Of a DNA stretch of 5,109 bases, positions 1 to 5,109 are shown piece after piece. Each line of letters opens with the position of its first letter. Position 1 is the stretch's first letter. The position numbers and the translations under genes are program-made. Below the pieces are notes generated by a model. That model made no database searches and had not been told where the DNA came from. It saw only the letters and a program-made list of their open reading frames with translations. Source of the DNA: Tagaea sp. (GTDB taxonomy: Bacteria; Pseudomonadota; Alphaproteobacteria; CACIAM-22H2); NCBI GenBank assembly GCA_023653245.1, contig JAMNXK010000215.1, forward strand, positions 1 through 5,109. The letters are read 5' to 3'.

Positions 1-139
1 ACGCCTTCGCCCCCACCGCCAGCGCCCATAGCAGCCCCGCCAGAACGGCCGCGTCGATCGCCAGCGCCGCCAAACGCCGGCCGAACGGCGCGTGCGCCGC
101 GCGCGCGCCGGTCAGCGGCAGCGGCAGGGCGATCGCCAT
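1..139 (-). CDS. Probable RDD-family membrane protein, N-terminal part (runs off left edge)
   Basis: Reading leftwards from an ATG at 139-137 gives an open frame to the window edge, 46 residues, that I translated by hand. After about 18 mostly small or hydrophobic residues comes F19-G-R-R-L-A-A-L-A-I-D29, followed by a hydrophobic segment to about residue 44. The Arg-Arg, Ala and Ile-Asp spacing matches the start of the first membrane helix in RDD-domain proteins, small integral membrane proteins named for conserved Arg and Asp residues; their functions are mostly unclear and some are linked to ion transport. The start is supported by translational coupling: the A of its ATG is the last base of the leuC TGA (TGATG). 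I see no strong Shine-Dalgarno. Only the first helix is visible, so the family call is an inference; a different alanine-rich membrane protein is possible. That this is a gene is more certain than its family. Confidence 0.6.
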   Translation of the reverse strand, partial: MAIALPLPLTGARAAHAPFGRRLAALAIDAAVLAGLLWALAVGAKA

Positions 140-1560
140 CACTGCCAGTCGCGCACGTCGGCGAGCTTGCCCGCGAAAGCGGAAGCCGCGGCCATGCCGG
201 GGCTGAGCAGATGCGTGCGCCCGCCGCGGCCTTGGCGGCCCTCGAAATTGCGGTTCGAGGTCGAGGCGCAGCGCTGACCGGGTTCGAGCTTGTCGGCGTT
301 CATGGCCAGGCACATCGAGCAACCCGGCTCGCGCCAATCGAAGCCCGCTTGCACGAAGAGCTTGTCGAGGCCTTCGCGCTCGGCCTGTTCCTTGACCAGG
401 CCCGAGCCCGGCACGATCAGCGCGTGGACGTTCGGCGCGACCTTCTTGCCCTTGGCGAGCGCCTTTTCGGCGATCGCGGCCACGGCGCGCAGATCCTCGA
501 TCCGGCCGTTGGTGCACGAGCCGATGAACACCTTGTCGATCGCGACGTCGACGAATTTGGTGCCCGGCACGAGGCCCATATACTTGAGCGCGCGCTCCAT
601 CGACGCTTTGGCGTCGGCATCCTTGGCGGCGGCCGGATCGGGCACGATGCCGGTGATCGGCAGCACGTCTTGGGGCGAGGTGCCCCAGGTGACCATCGGC
701 GGGATGTCGGCGGCGGCCAGCGCCACTTCGCGGTCGTAGACCGCGCCCGCATCGGACGGCAGCGTGCGCCAGTAGTTCACCGCCGCGTCCCATTGCGCGC
801 CCTTGGGCGCGTAGGGCCGGCCCTTCACGTAGTCGAAGGTCTTCTCGTCCGGCGCCACGAGGCCCGCGCGCGCGCCGCCTTCGATGGTCATGTTGCAGAC
901 CGTCATGCGGCCTTCCATCGACAGACCGCGGATCGTCGAGCCCGCGAATTCGACGACATAGCCCGTGCCGCCGGCCGTGCCGATCTTGCCGATGATGGCC
1001 AGGATCGCGTCCTTGGCGGTGACGCCGACGGGCAGCGCGCCGTCGACCGAGATCCGCATGTTCTTGGCCGGCTTCTGCAGCAGCGTCTGGGTGGCGAGCA
1101 CGTGCTCGACCTCCGACGTGCCGATGCCGAAGGCCAGCGCGCCGAACGCGCCATGCGTCGCCGTGTGGCTGTCGCCGCACACGATCGTGTTGCCGGGCTG
1201 CGTCAGGCCCTGCTCGGGCCCGATGATGTGCACGATGCCCTGGCGCAGATCGTTCATGCCGTAATGCTCGATCCCGAACTCGCGCGCGTTGGTTTCGAGC
1301 GCTTCGACCTGGATGCGGCTTTCGGGATCGTCGATGCCCTTGGAGCGGTCGGTGGTCGGCACGTTGTGGTCGGCCACGGCGATCGTCAGGTCCGGGCGGC
1401 GGACCTTGCGCTTGGCCATGCGCAAACCTTCGAAGGCTTGGGGCGAGGTGACCTCGTGCACGAGATGCCGGTCGATATAAAGGACGCATGTCCCGTCGTC
1501 CTGCTTGTGGACCACGTGGGCGTCCCAGATCTTGTCGAACAGCGTGCGCGGCTTGGCCAT
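139..1560 (-). CDS. leuC: 3-isopropylmalate dehydratase large subunit LeuC
   Basis: LeuC pairs with LeuD to isomerise 2-isopropylmalate to 3-isopropylmalate, the second committed step of leucine synthesis, in the cytoplasm. The product is 473 residues, normal for bacterial LeuC. It belongs to the aconitase superfamily: it starts [17 protein letters not shown], carries VCGDSHT at 127-133, and has three cysteines placed to bind the 4Fe-4S cluster, C349 in GSCTNGR and C414 and C417 in PGCSMC. The substrate-binding [10 protein letters not shown] motif lies at 435-444. No frameshift or missing key residue is seen. The ATG start is preceded by AAGGGG with a six-base spacer. It lies 39 bases after rplS on the same strand and overlaps the next gene by one base. 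leuD is not in the window, so the partner subunit must be encoded further downstream or elsewhere. Linkage of leuC to rplS is common in Alphaproteobacteria. Confidence 0.98.
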   Translation of the reverse strand: MAKPRTLFDKIWDAHVVHKQDDGTCVLYIDRHLVHEVTSPQAFEGLRMAKRKVRRPDLTIAVADHNVPTTDRSKGIDDPESRIQVEALETNAREFGIEHYGMNDLRQGIVHIIGPEQGLTQPGNTIVCGDSHTATHGAFGALAFGIGTSEVEHVLATQTLLQKPAKNMRISVDGALPVGVTAKDAILAIIGKIGTAGGTGYVVEFAGSTIRGLSMEGRMTVCNMTIEGGARAGLVAPDEKTFDYVKGRPYAPKGAQWDAAVNYWRTLPSDAGAVYDREVALAAADIPPMVTWGTSPQDVLPITGIVPDPAAAKDADAKASMERALKYMGLVPGTKFVDVAIDKVFIGSCTNGRIEDLRAVAAIAEKALAKGKKVAPNVHALIVPGSGLVKEQAEREGLDKLFVQAGFDWREPGCSMCLAMNADKLEPGQRCASTSNRNFEGRQGRGGRTHLLSPGMAAASAFAGKLADVRDWQ

Positions 1561-1566
1561 CCTCGT

Positions 1567-1572
1567 CCCCTT
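1567..1572 (-). promoter_or_regulatory. Ribosome-binding site of leuC
   Basis: On the minus strand AAGGGG lies six bases before the leuC ATG at 1560. A second purine run, GAGG, directly touches the ATG and is too close to be the usual site. The site supports the chosen start. Confidence 0.6.
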
Positions 1573-1576
1573 CCCT

Positions 1577-1621
1577 CTTCGGTCGTCCTCGCGAAGGCCT
1601 CAGGCCTTCGCTTCGGTCGTC
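1577..1621. repeat. 11-bp direct repeat flanking the rplS stop-codon hairpin
   Basis: CTTCGGTCGTC (plus strand) occurs exactly at 1577-1587 and again at 1611-1621, an offset of 34 bases. One copy is inside the last codons of rplS and the other is in the rplS-leuC gap. On the transcribed strand the similarity goes slightly further, since both copies are followed after a few bases by AAGG. This looks like a small local duplication. It could also be chance in biased sequence. Confidence 0.55.
1591..1611 (-). other. Perfect 9-bp hairpin with the rplS stop codon in its loop
   Basis: The transcribed strand reads GCGAAGGCC, then TGA, then GGCCTTCGC, a perfect nine-pair stem with a three-base loop. 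That loop is exactly the rplS stop codon at 1602-1600. The bases after the stem on the transcript (1590 downwards) are purine-rich with no T run, so it is not a standard intrinsic terminator. It may act as a processing or stability element between rplS and leuC, or as a pause element; that role is inference. Confidence 0.6.
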
Positions 1622-2028
1622 GCGGCTTCGAGATCGGCCGCGGACATGTCGGCGGCCGAGGCCGCCACGCCGGTCTTCTCGACGATGCGCGCCGACTTGC
1701 CGGTGCGCCCGCGCAGATAATAGAGCTTGGCGCGGCGCACGTCGCCCCGGCGGACGACTTCGATCCCGCCCAGGCGCGGCGAGTAGAGCGGGAACACGCG
1801 CTCCACGCCTTCGCCGAACGAGATCTTGCGCACGGTGAAGTTCGAGTTGAGGCCCGAATTCTTGCGCGCGATGCACACGCCTTCGAAGACCTGCAGGCGT
1901 TCGCGCGTGCCTTCGAGCACCTTGACCGCCACGCGCAGCGTGTCGCCGGGGCCGAATTCGGGAACCTTCTTGCCCCCGGTCAGCTTGGCGATCTGGCCCT
2001 TCTCGAGTTCTTGGATGATGGACGACAT
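1600..2028 (-). CDS. rplS: 50S ribosomal protein bL19
   Basis: bL19 is a large-subunit protein located near the 30S-50S interface. The 142-residue product shows the family core almost without change: FGPGDTLRV at 25-33, [10 protein letters not shown] at 42-51, [21 protein letters not shown] at 64-84 (interrupted by no gap), and [19 protein letters not shown] at 93-111. Residues from about 120 onward form an alanine- and acid-rich tail, longer than the E. coli protein (about 115 residues) and common in Alphaproteobacteria. The ATG follows a strong GAGGAG with a seven-base spacer. It starts 22 bases after trmD, and its stop codon sits in the loop of a hairpin. The strong ribosome-binding site fits the need for far more bL19 than TrmD or RimM from a shared transcript. 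Confidence 0.98.
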   Translation of the reverse strand: MSSIIQELEKGQIAKLTGGKKVPEFGPGDTLRVAVKVLEGTRERLQVFEGVCIARKNSGLNSNFTVRKISFGEGVERVFPLYSPRLGGIEVVRRGDVRRAKLYYLRGRTGKSARIVEKTGVAASAADMSAADLEAATTEAKA

Positions 2029-2035
2029 GTTCGTT

Positions 2036-2041
2036 CTCCTC
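2036..2041 (-). promoter_or_regulatory. Strong ribosome-binding site of rplS
   Basis: GAGGAG on the minus strand lies seven bases before the rplS ATG at 2028, in the 22-base gap after trmD. It is the best Shine-Dalgarno match in the window, as expected for a highly translated ribosomal protein placed after two low-output genes. Confidence 0.75.
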
Positions 2042-2050
2042 GTGTGAATC

Positions 2051-2809
2051 CTAGTGTCTGGCGGGCGCCGCGCGCTTGGCCCACAGATCGGGGCGGCGTT
2101 CGGCGGTGAGTTTTTCGGCCTGGGCGCGGCGCCAGGCCTTGATGTTGGCGTGATGGCCGCTGGTCAATACGTCGGGCACGTCGCTGCCGTCCCACGACGC
2201 GGGGCGGGTGTAGTGCGGATATTCGAGCAGGCCGCCTTCGAAGCTTTCCTCGCCGAGCGAATCGGCCGCGCCCAGCACGCCGGGGAGCAGCCGCACGCAC
2301 GAATCGAGCACGCACATCGCCGCGGGCTCGCCTCCCGACAGCACGAAATCGCCGAGCGACAGCTCCGCGAGGCCGCGCTTGTCGAGCACGCGCTGGTCGA
2401 TCCCTTCGAAGCGCCCGCACAGCAGCACCACGCCGGGTGCGGCCGCCAGCTCGCGCGCGCGCGCCTGGTCGAAGCGCGGACCGCGCGGGCTCAGATAGAT
2501 CGCCGGCGTTCCGGCGGGCGCTTTGGCGAGGGCCGCCGCGAGTGCGGCGTCGACCACGTCGGGCTTCATGACCATGCCGGGGCCGCCGCCGAAGGGGATG
2601 TCGTCGACCGAGCGATGCTTGTCGCGGGCGAAGTCGCGGATATCGATCGCGTCGAGCGACCACACGCCTTCGGCCAGCGCCTTGCCGACCAGCGACTGGC
2701 CCAAGCAGCCGGGAAACATGTCCGGGAAGATCGTCAGCACGCAAGCGCGCCACGGCGCGGCCTTGCCGCCCGTCGCATCCGCCTCGCCGATGTCCTTCGC
2801 CGCGTTCAT
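2051..2809 (-). CDS. trmD: tRNA (guanine-37-N1)-methyltransferase TrmD
   Basis: TrmD transfers a methyl group from S-adenosylmethionine to N1 of G37 in tRNAs reading CNN-type codons, which prevents +1 frameshifting. The product is 252 residues. A family-typical start, [15 protein letters not shown], begins at about residue 20, after a 19-residue extension of no recognisable function. [13 protein letters not shown] is at 69-81. The trefoil-knot cofactor site is visible as YLSPRG at 105-110, [11 protein letters not shown] at 130-140 and [11 protein letters not shown] at 151-161. Asp169 in VLDS matches the catalytic aspartate. [13 protein letters not shown] at 191-203 and LTSGHHANI at 215-223 are also conserved. 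It ends soon after RRPDLW, so the C-terminal helical tail is shorter than in E. coli. The ATG overlaps the rimM stop (ATGA) and has GGAAG seven bases upstream; no other Met lies between residue 1 and the core. Confidence 0.97.
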   Translation of the reverse strand: MNAAKDIGEADATGGKAAPWRACVLTIFPDMFPGCLGQSLVGKALAEGVWSLDAIDIRDFARDKHRSVDDIPFGGGPGMVMKPDVVDAALAAALAKAPAGTPAIYLSPRGPRFDQARARELAAAPGVVLLCGRFEGIDQRVLDKRGLAELSLGDFVLSGGEPAAMCVLDSCVRLLPGVLGAADSLGEESFEGGLLEYPHYTRPASWDGSDVPDVLTSGHHANIKAWRRAQAEKLTAERRPDLWAKRAAPARH

Positions 2810-3357
2810 GCTTCTTCTTCCGGCTTCGCTTCGATCCATTCGGGCGGATCGATCTCGATCCGGCCCGCCGCGATATCCACCTTCGTCACCACCCGCTTGG
2901 TGAACGGAAAGAGCCGGGTCTCGCCCGAAGCTTCCGTCACCTCCAGGATGTCGCCGGCCCCGTGATTGAGGACCGACTTCACCTCGCCCAGGCTCGCGCC
3001 CTTCGTATCGACCGCCCGAAGGCCGATCAGGTCGGCATGGAACCAAAGTTCCTTGGCCTTTCCCGATCCTTTCGGCTTCGTGCCGAGCGCGTCGCGCCCG
3101 ACGTAAAGCCGCATGCCTCTAAGCGCCTCGGCCGCGTCCCGATCCTCGATCCCGGCGAGCCGGGCGATGACCAATCCGCGCGCGACTCCGGTCTTGCGGA
3201 TCTCGAAACGGCGTTTGCCGCTCTCGTCCTCGACCGGGCCGTAGGCGGCCACGTCCGCCGGCTTGCCGGTGAACGTCTTGATCTTGACCTCGCCGCGCAC
3301 GCCGTGCGCCGCCGCGATGGCCCCGATCAAAACGCGTTTCCCGGCCGCGTCGGACAA
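2806..3357 (-). CDS. rimM: 16S rRNA processing / 30S maturation factor RimM
   Basis: RimM binds uS19 and helps assemble the 3' (head) domain of the 30S subunit. The 183-residue length is normal. The N-terminal RimM domain shows [19 protein letters not shown] at 11-29 and [20 protein letters not shown] at 67-86. The C-terminal PRC-barrel domain shows [11 protein letters not shown] at 103-113, [18 protein letters not shown] at 123-140 and the closing LFPFTKRVV at 149-157. The start is TTG (3357-3355): GAGG lies six bases upstream, overlapping the rpsP stop, and an in-frame TAG two codons upstream (3363-3361) rules out any longer start. The product ends in a Glu run whose codons also form the trmD ribosome-binding site, and its stop overlaps the trmD start. 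The weak TTG start and a possible mRNA stem-loop around it fit low output compared with the flanking ribosomal proteins. Confidence 0.96.
   Translation of the reverse strand: MSDAAGKRVLIGAIAAAHGVRGEVKIKTFTGKPADVAAYGPVEDESGKRRFEIRKTGVARGLVIARLAGIEDRDAAEALRGMRLYVGRDALGTKPKGSGKAKELWFHADLIGLRAVDTKGASLGEVKSVLNHGAGDILEVTEASGETRLFPFTKRVVTKVDIAAGRIEIDPPEWIEAKPEEEA
2817..2821 (-). promoter_or_regulatory. Ribosome-binding site of trmD within the end of rimM
   Basis: GGAAG lies seven bases before the trmD ATG at 2809 and is built from the Pro/Glu codons at the end of rimM. Together with the ATGA stop/start overlap it implies translational coupling of trmD to rimM. Confidence 0.6.
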
Positions 3358-3377
3358 GCGCTACCTCACGCCGCCGG
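3341..3377 (-). promoter_or_regulatory. Predicted mRNA stem-loop enclosing the rimM ribosome-binding site and TTG start
   Basis: Bases 3377-3368 of the transcript can pair with 3350-3341: five pairs, a single G-G mismatch, then four pairs. The 17-base loop (3367-3351) holds the Shine-Dalgarno GAGG (3367-3364) and the UUG start (3357-3355). The first base of the rpsP stop codon lies in the stem. A second hairpin of seven pairs with a three-base loop (3395-3379) is directly upstream and compatible. In E. coli, translation of rimM (21K) in the same operon is known to be limited by mRNA folding around its start, so an analogous role is plausible here. The fold was found by hand, without energy calculation, in GC-rich sequence where such stems arise by chance. 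Confidence 0.4.
3364..3367 (-). promoter_or_regulatory. Ribosome-binding site fixing the rimM TTG start
   Basis: GAGG begins within the rpsP stop codon (TGA followed by GG) and lies six bases before the TTG at 3357. With the in-frame TAG at 3363-3361 it leaves TTG as the only sensible start for rimM. Confidence 0.7.
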
Positions 3378-3737
3378 TGCCGCCGGTGCGGCGGCGGCTT
3401 CGGCCTTCGCCGCGGCTTCCTTGGCGCGCTCTTGCGCCTTCTTCTTGGGCGCGGACTTCTTCGGCGTCTGGCGGATCGCGGGCTTCTCGGCCAGACCCAG
3501 CGCCGCCAAGAACAGCGTCACGCGGTCGGAAGGCTGCGCGCCTTTCGACAGCCAATGCCTGGCGCGCTCGACGTCGATCACGACGCGCTTGTCGCTCTCC
3601 TTGGGCAGCATCGGGTCGTAATGCCCGATCTTCTCGATGAAGCGCCCGTCGCGCGCGAAGCGCCCGTCGGCGACGACGATCTTGTAGTGCGGGCGGTTCT
3701 TGGCACCCCCGCGGCTCATACGAATCTTGACGGCCAT
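3366..3737 (-). CDS. rpsP: 30S ribosomal protein bS16
   Basis: bS16 binds 16S rRNA in the 5' and central domains and is needed for small-subunit assembly. The 123-residue product begins [35 protein letters not shown] in family style, followed by IGHYDP at 37-42, [13 protein letters not shown] at 61-73 and LFLAALGL at 75-82. From about residue 84 a tail of some 40 residues, first Lys/Pro-rich and then almost all Ala/Pro/Glu, extends beyond the E. coli protein (82 residues). Such tails are usual in Alphaproteobacteria. The ATG has AAGGA about ten bases upstream. The gene follows ffh by 37 bases and precedes rimM by 8. The end of the tail is coded by repeated GCC/GCG triplets, giving local low complexity and hairpin potential just before rimM. 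Confidence 0.97.
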   Translation of the reverse strand: MAVKIRMSRGGAKNRPHYKIVVADGRFARDGRFIEKIGHYDPMLPKESDKRVVIDVERARHWLSKGAQPSDRVTLFLAALGLAEKPAIRQTPKKSAPKKKAQERAKEAAAKAEAAAAPAAPAA

Positions 3738-3747
3738 TCGATGTGTT

Positions 3748-3752
3748 TCCTT
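3748..3752 (-). promoter_or_regulatory. Ribosome-binding site of rpsP
   Basis: AAGGA on the minus strand lies about ten bases before the rpsP ATG at 3737, inside the 37-base gap after ffh. The gap holds no clear hairpin, T run or convincing promoter, so rpsP is probably read through from ffh. Confidence 0.55.
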
Positions 3753-3774
3753 TCGAGTTGGAAGTCGTTGTGTC

Positions 3775-5109
3775 CTAGCGGCGGAAGAGGTTTCCGATCC
3801 CCGTCCGCATCATTCCCTTCTGGCCGAGCTTGCCCATCTGCTTCATCACGCGGCCCATTTCCATGAACTGCTTGACGAGGCGGTTGACCTCCTCGACCGA
3901 CGTGCCCGAGCCTGCGGCGATCCGCCGCTTGCGCTTGCCGTCCAGAACTTTCGCGTCGCGCCGTTCGCGCTTGGTCATCGAGCAGATGATCGCTTCCTGC
4001 TTCTTGAGCACGCCTTCGTCGACGTTGGCGTCCTTCATCTGCGCCTTGATCTTGGCCACGCCGGGCAGCATGCCCATCATGCCGCCCAAGCCGCCCATCT
4101 TCTTCACCTGGCGCAGCTGGGAGAGCATGTCGTCGAAATCGAAATCGCCCTTCTTGATCTTGGCGGCGAGTTTTTCGGCCTGCTCGGCGTCGACCGTCTC
4201 TTGCGCCTTCTCGACCAGGCCGACGATGTCGCCCATGCCCAGGATGCGGCCGGCGACGCGGTCGGGATGGAAGGGCTCGAGCGCGTCCATCTTCTCGCCG
4301 AGGCCCGCGAATTTGATCGGCCGTCCGGTGACCGCGCGCATGGACAGCGCCGCACCGCCGCGCTGATCGCCGTCCAGGCGCGTCATCACCACGCCGGTGA
4401 CGCCGATGCCGTCGTTGAAGCGCGTGGCCGTGACGAGCGCGTCCTGGCCGGTGAGCGCGTCGACGACCAGCAGCGATTCCACCGGCTGGACCGCGTCGCG
4501 CACGGCCTTGGCTTCCGCCATCAATTCTTCGTCGATCGACAACCGGCCGGCGGTGTCGAGGATCACCACGTCGTAGCCTTCGGCGCGGCCGGTCTCCATC
4601 GCGCGCTTGGCGATGGCGACGGGATCCTGGCCCGCGACGATGGGAAGCGTCGCCACGCCGATCTGCGTGCCCAGAACCGCGAGCTGCTCTTGCGCGGCCG
4701 GGCGGCGCGTGTCGAGCGAGGCCATCAGGACCTTCTTGCGGTCCTTCTCGGTCAAGCGCTTGGCGAGCTTGGCCGAGGTCGTGGTCTTGCCCGAGCCTTG
4801 CAAGCCCAGCATCAGGATCGGCACCGGCGGAACGGCGCGCAGATTGATCTCGCTGGCGGTCGCGCCGAGCGTTTCGACCAGCTTGTCGTGGACGATCTTG
4901 ACGACCATCTGGCCGGGCGTCACCGAACGCACGACCTGCTGGCCGATCGCCTCCAAGCGCACCGCGGCGACGAAATCCTTGACGACTTGCAGCGCCACGT
5001 CCGCTTCGAGCAGCGCCAGACGCACCTCGCGCAGCGCCGTATCCACGTCGGCCTCGGTGATGACACCCCGGCCGCGCAGACGGTCGAACACCGCGCCTAG
5101 TTTTCCGCC
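3775..5109 (-). CDS. ffh: Signal recognition particle protein Ffh (SRP54 homologue), start beyond right edge
   Basis: Ffh with 4.5S RNA binds signal sequences on translating ribosomes and docks with FtsY at the inner membrane. The frame is open to the window edge; 444 residues are visible and, judging by the family N-terminus, only about five to ten are missing. The GTG at 5091-5089 is an internal Val, because the six codons before it (GGKLGA) continue the family sequence into VFDRLRGRG. In visible numbering the NG domain has G1 GLQGSGKTT at 102-110, DTRRPAA at 133-139, G3 DTAGR at 185-189, G4 TRLDGD at 243-248 and GLGEKMD at 269-275. The M domain has a glycine/methionine-rich finger loop at 336-350 and the RNA-binding helix-turn-helix with [12 protein letters not shown] at 391-402. 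Many homologues have Ser where K392 stands. It ends in a Met/Lys-rich tail, 37 bases before rpsP. Confidence 0.97.
   Translation of the reverse strand, partial: GGKLGAVFDRLRGRGVITEADVDTALREVRLALLEADVALQVVKDFVAAVRLEAIGQQVVRSVTPGQMVVKIVHDKLVETLGATASEINLRAVPPVPILMLGLQGSGKTTTSAKLAKRLTEKDRKKVLMASLDTRRPAAQEQLAVLGTQIGVATLPIVAGQDPVAIAKRAMETGRAEGYDVVILDTAGRLSIDEELMAEAKAVRDAVQPVESLLVVDALTGQDALVTATRFNDGIGVTGVVMTRLDGDQRGGAALSMRAVTGRPIKFAGLGEKMDALEPFHPDRVAGRILGMGDIVGLVEKAQETVDAEQAEKLAAKIKKGDFDFDDMLSQLRQVKKMGGLGGMMGMLPGVAKIKAQMKDANVDEGVLKKQEAIICSMTKRERRDAKVLDGKRKRRIAAGSGTSVEEVNRLVKQFMEMGRVMKQMGKLGQKGMMRTGIGNLFRR

Noticed and set aside
92..277. A 61-residue plus-strand open frame at the left end
   Set aside because: It overlaps the leuC 3' end and the RDD-like gene on the opposite strand, is very Arg-rich, and has no clear ribosome-binding site.
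1591..1611. The rplS-end hairpin as an intrinsic terminator
   Set aside because: No T run follows the stem on the transcribed strand; the next bases are purine-rich and lead into the leuC ribosome-binding site.
211..2109. A 632-residue plus-strand open frame opposite leuC and rplS
   Set aside because: It lies antisense to two certain genes, its product is rich in Arg, Ala, His, Asp and Gly with no recognisable domain, and long antisense frames without stops are expected in high-GC coding DNA.
2054..2965. A 303-residue plus-strand open frame opposite trmD and rimM
   Set aside because: It is antisense to two well-supported genes with biased composition and no family resemblance.
2051..3046. 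A longer TrmD with about 79 extra N-terminal residues
   Set aside because: That start would lie deep inside rimM, the extra residues are out-of-frame reading of rimM codons, and the ATG at 2809 has both a ribosome-binding site and an ATGA junction.
3775..5091. GTG at 5091 as the start of ffh
   Set aside because: The frame stays open upstream, and its six visible codons (GGKLGA) match the family N-terminus, so this is an internal Val and the gene is cut by the window edge.
3700..5100. A 466-residue plus-strand open frame opposite ffh
   Set aside because: It covers almost exactly the certain ffh gene in antisense, and its His/Asp/Leu/Arg-rich product is typical of mirror-frame translation of GC-rich genes. 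No domain or upstream signal supports it.
1..5109. A new defence, mobile or regulatory system
   Set aside because: Every stretch is accounted for by a conserved housekeeping operon in a familiar order. I saw no transposase, integrase, toxin, phage gene, CRISPR repeats, tRNA or other RNA gene on either strand.

Overview
The window is a high-GC (roughly two-thirds G+C by eye) stretch of bacterial housekeeping DNA. All supported genes are on the minus strand and so are transcribed from the right edge to the left. The order ffh - rpsP - rimM - trmD - rplS - leuC is the one commonly seen in Alphaproteobacteria. The protein details also fit that group: the lysine/alanine tail on bS16, the short C-terminus of TrmD, and the TRLDGD form of the Ffh G4 motif. 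No genus can be named from this sequence alone.

Layout in transcription order. (1) ffh (5109 to 3775) lacks only its first few codons beyond the window edge and encodes the SRP GTPase. (2) After 37 bases comes rpsP (3737-3366), ribosomal protein bS16. (3) After 8 bases comes rimM (3357-2806), a 16S ribosome-maturation factor that starts at TTG. (4) trmD (2809-2051), the tRNA m1G37 methyltransferase, overlaps rimM in an ATGA. (5) After 22 bases comes rplS (2028-1600), ribosomal protein bL19. (6) After 39 bases comes leuC (1560-139), the large subunit of isopropylmalate isomerase. (7) A membrane-protein gene, probably of the RDD family, starts at 139, shares one base with the leuC stop codon, and runs off the left edge. 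Tight spacing, two overlapping stop/start junctions and no convincing terminator suggest one long transcriptional unit.

The first five genes supply protein targeting, ribosome parts, ribosome assembly and reading-frame maintenance. leuC adds a leucine-biosynthesis enzyme to the same transcript. There is no gene-free stretch above 300 bases; the longest internal gap is 39 bases.

I found no sign of an undescribed system, mobile element, CRISPR array or RNA gene. The observations most worth a second look are small. A predicted mRNA stem-loop displays the rimM ribosome-binding site and TTG start in its loop. A perfect 9-bp hairpin holds the rplS stop codon in its loop, with an 11-bp direct repeat on either side. 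The gene coupled to leuC is RDD-like rather than leuD.
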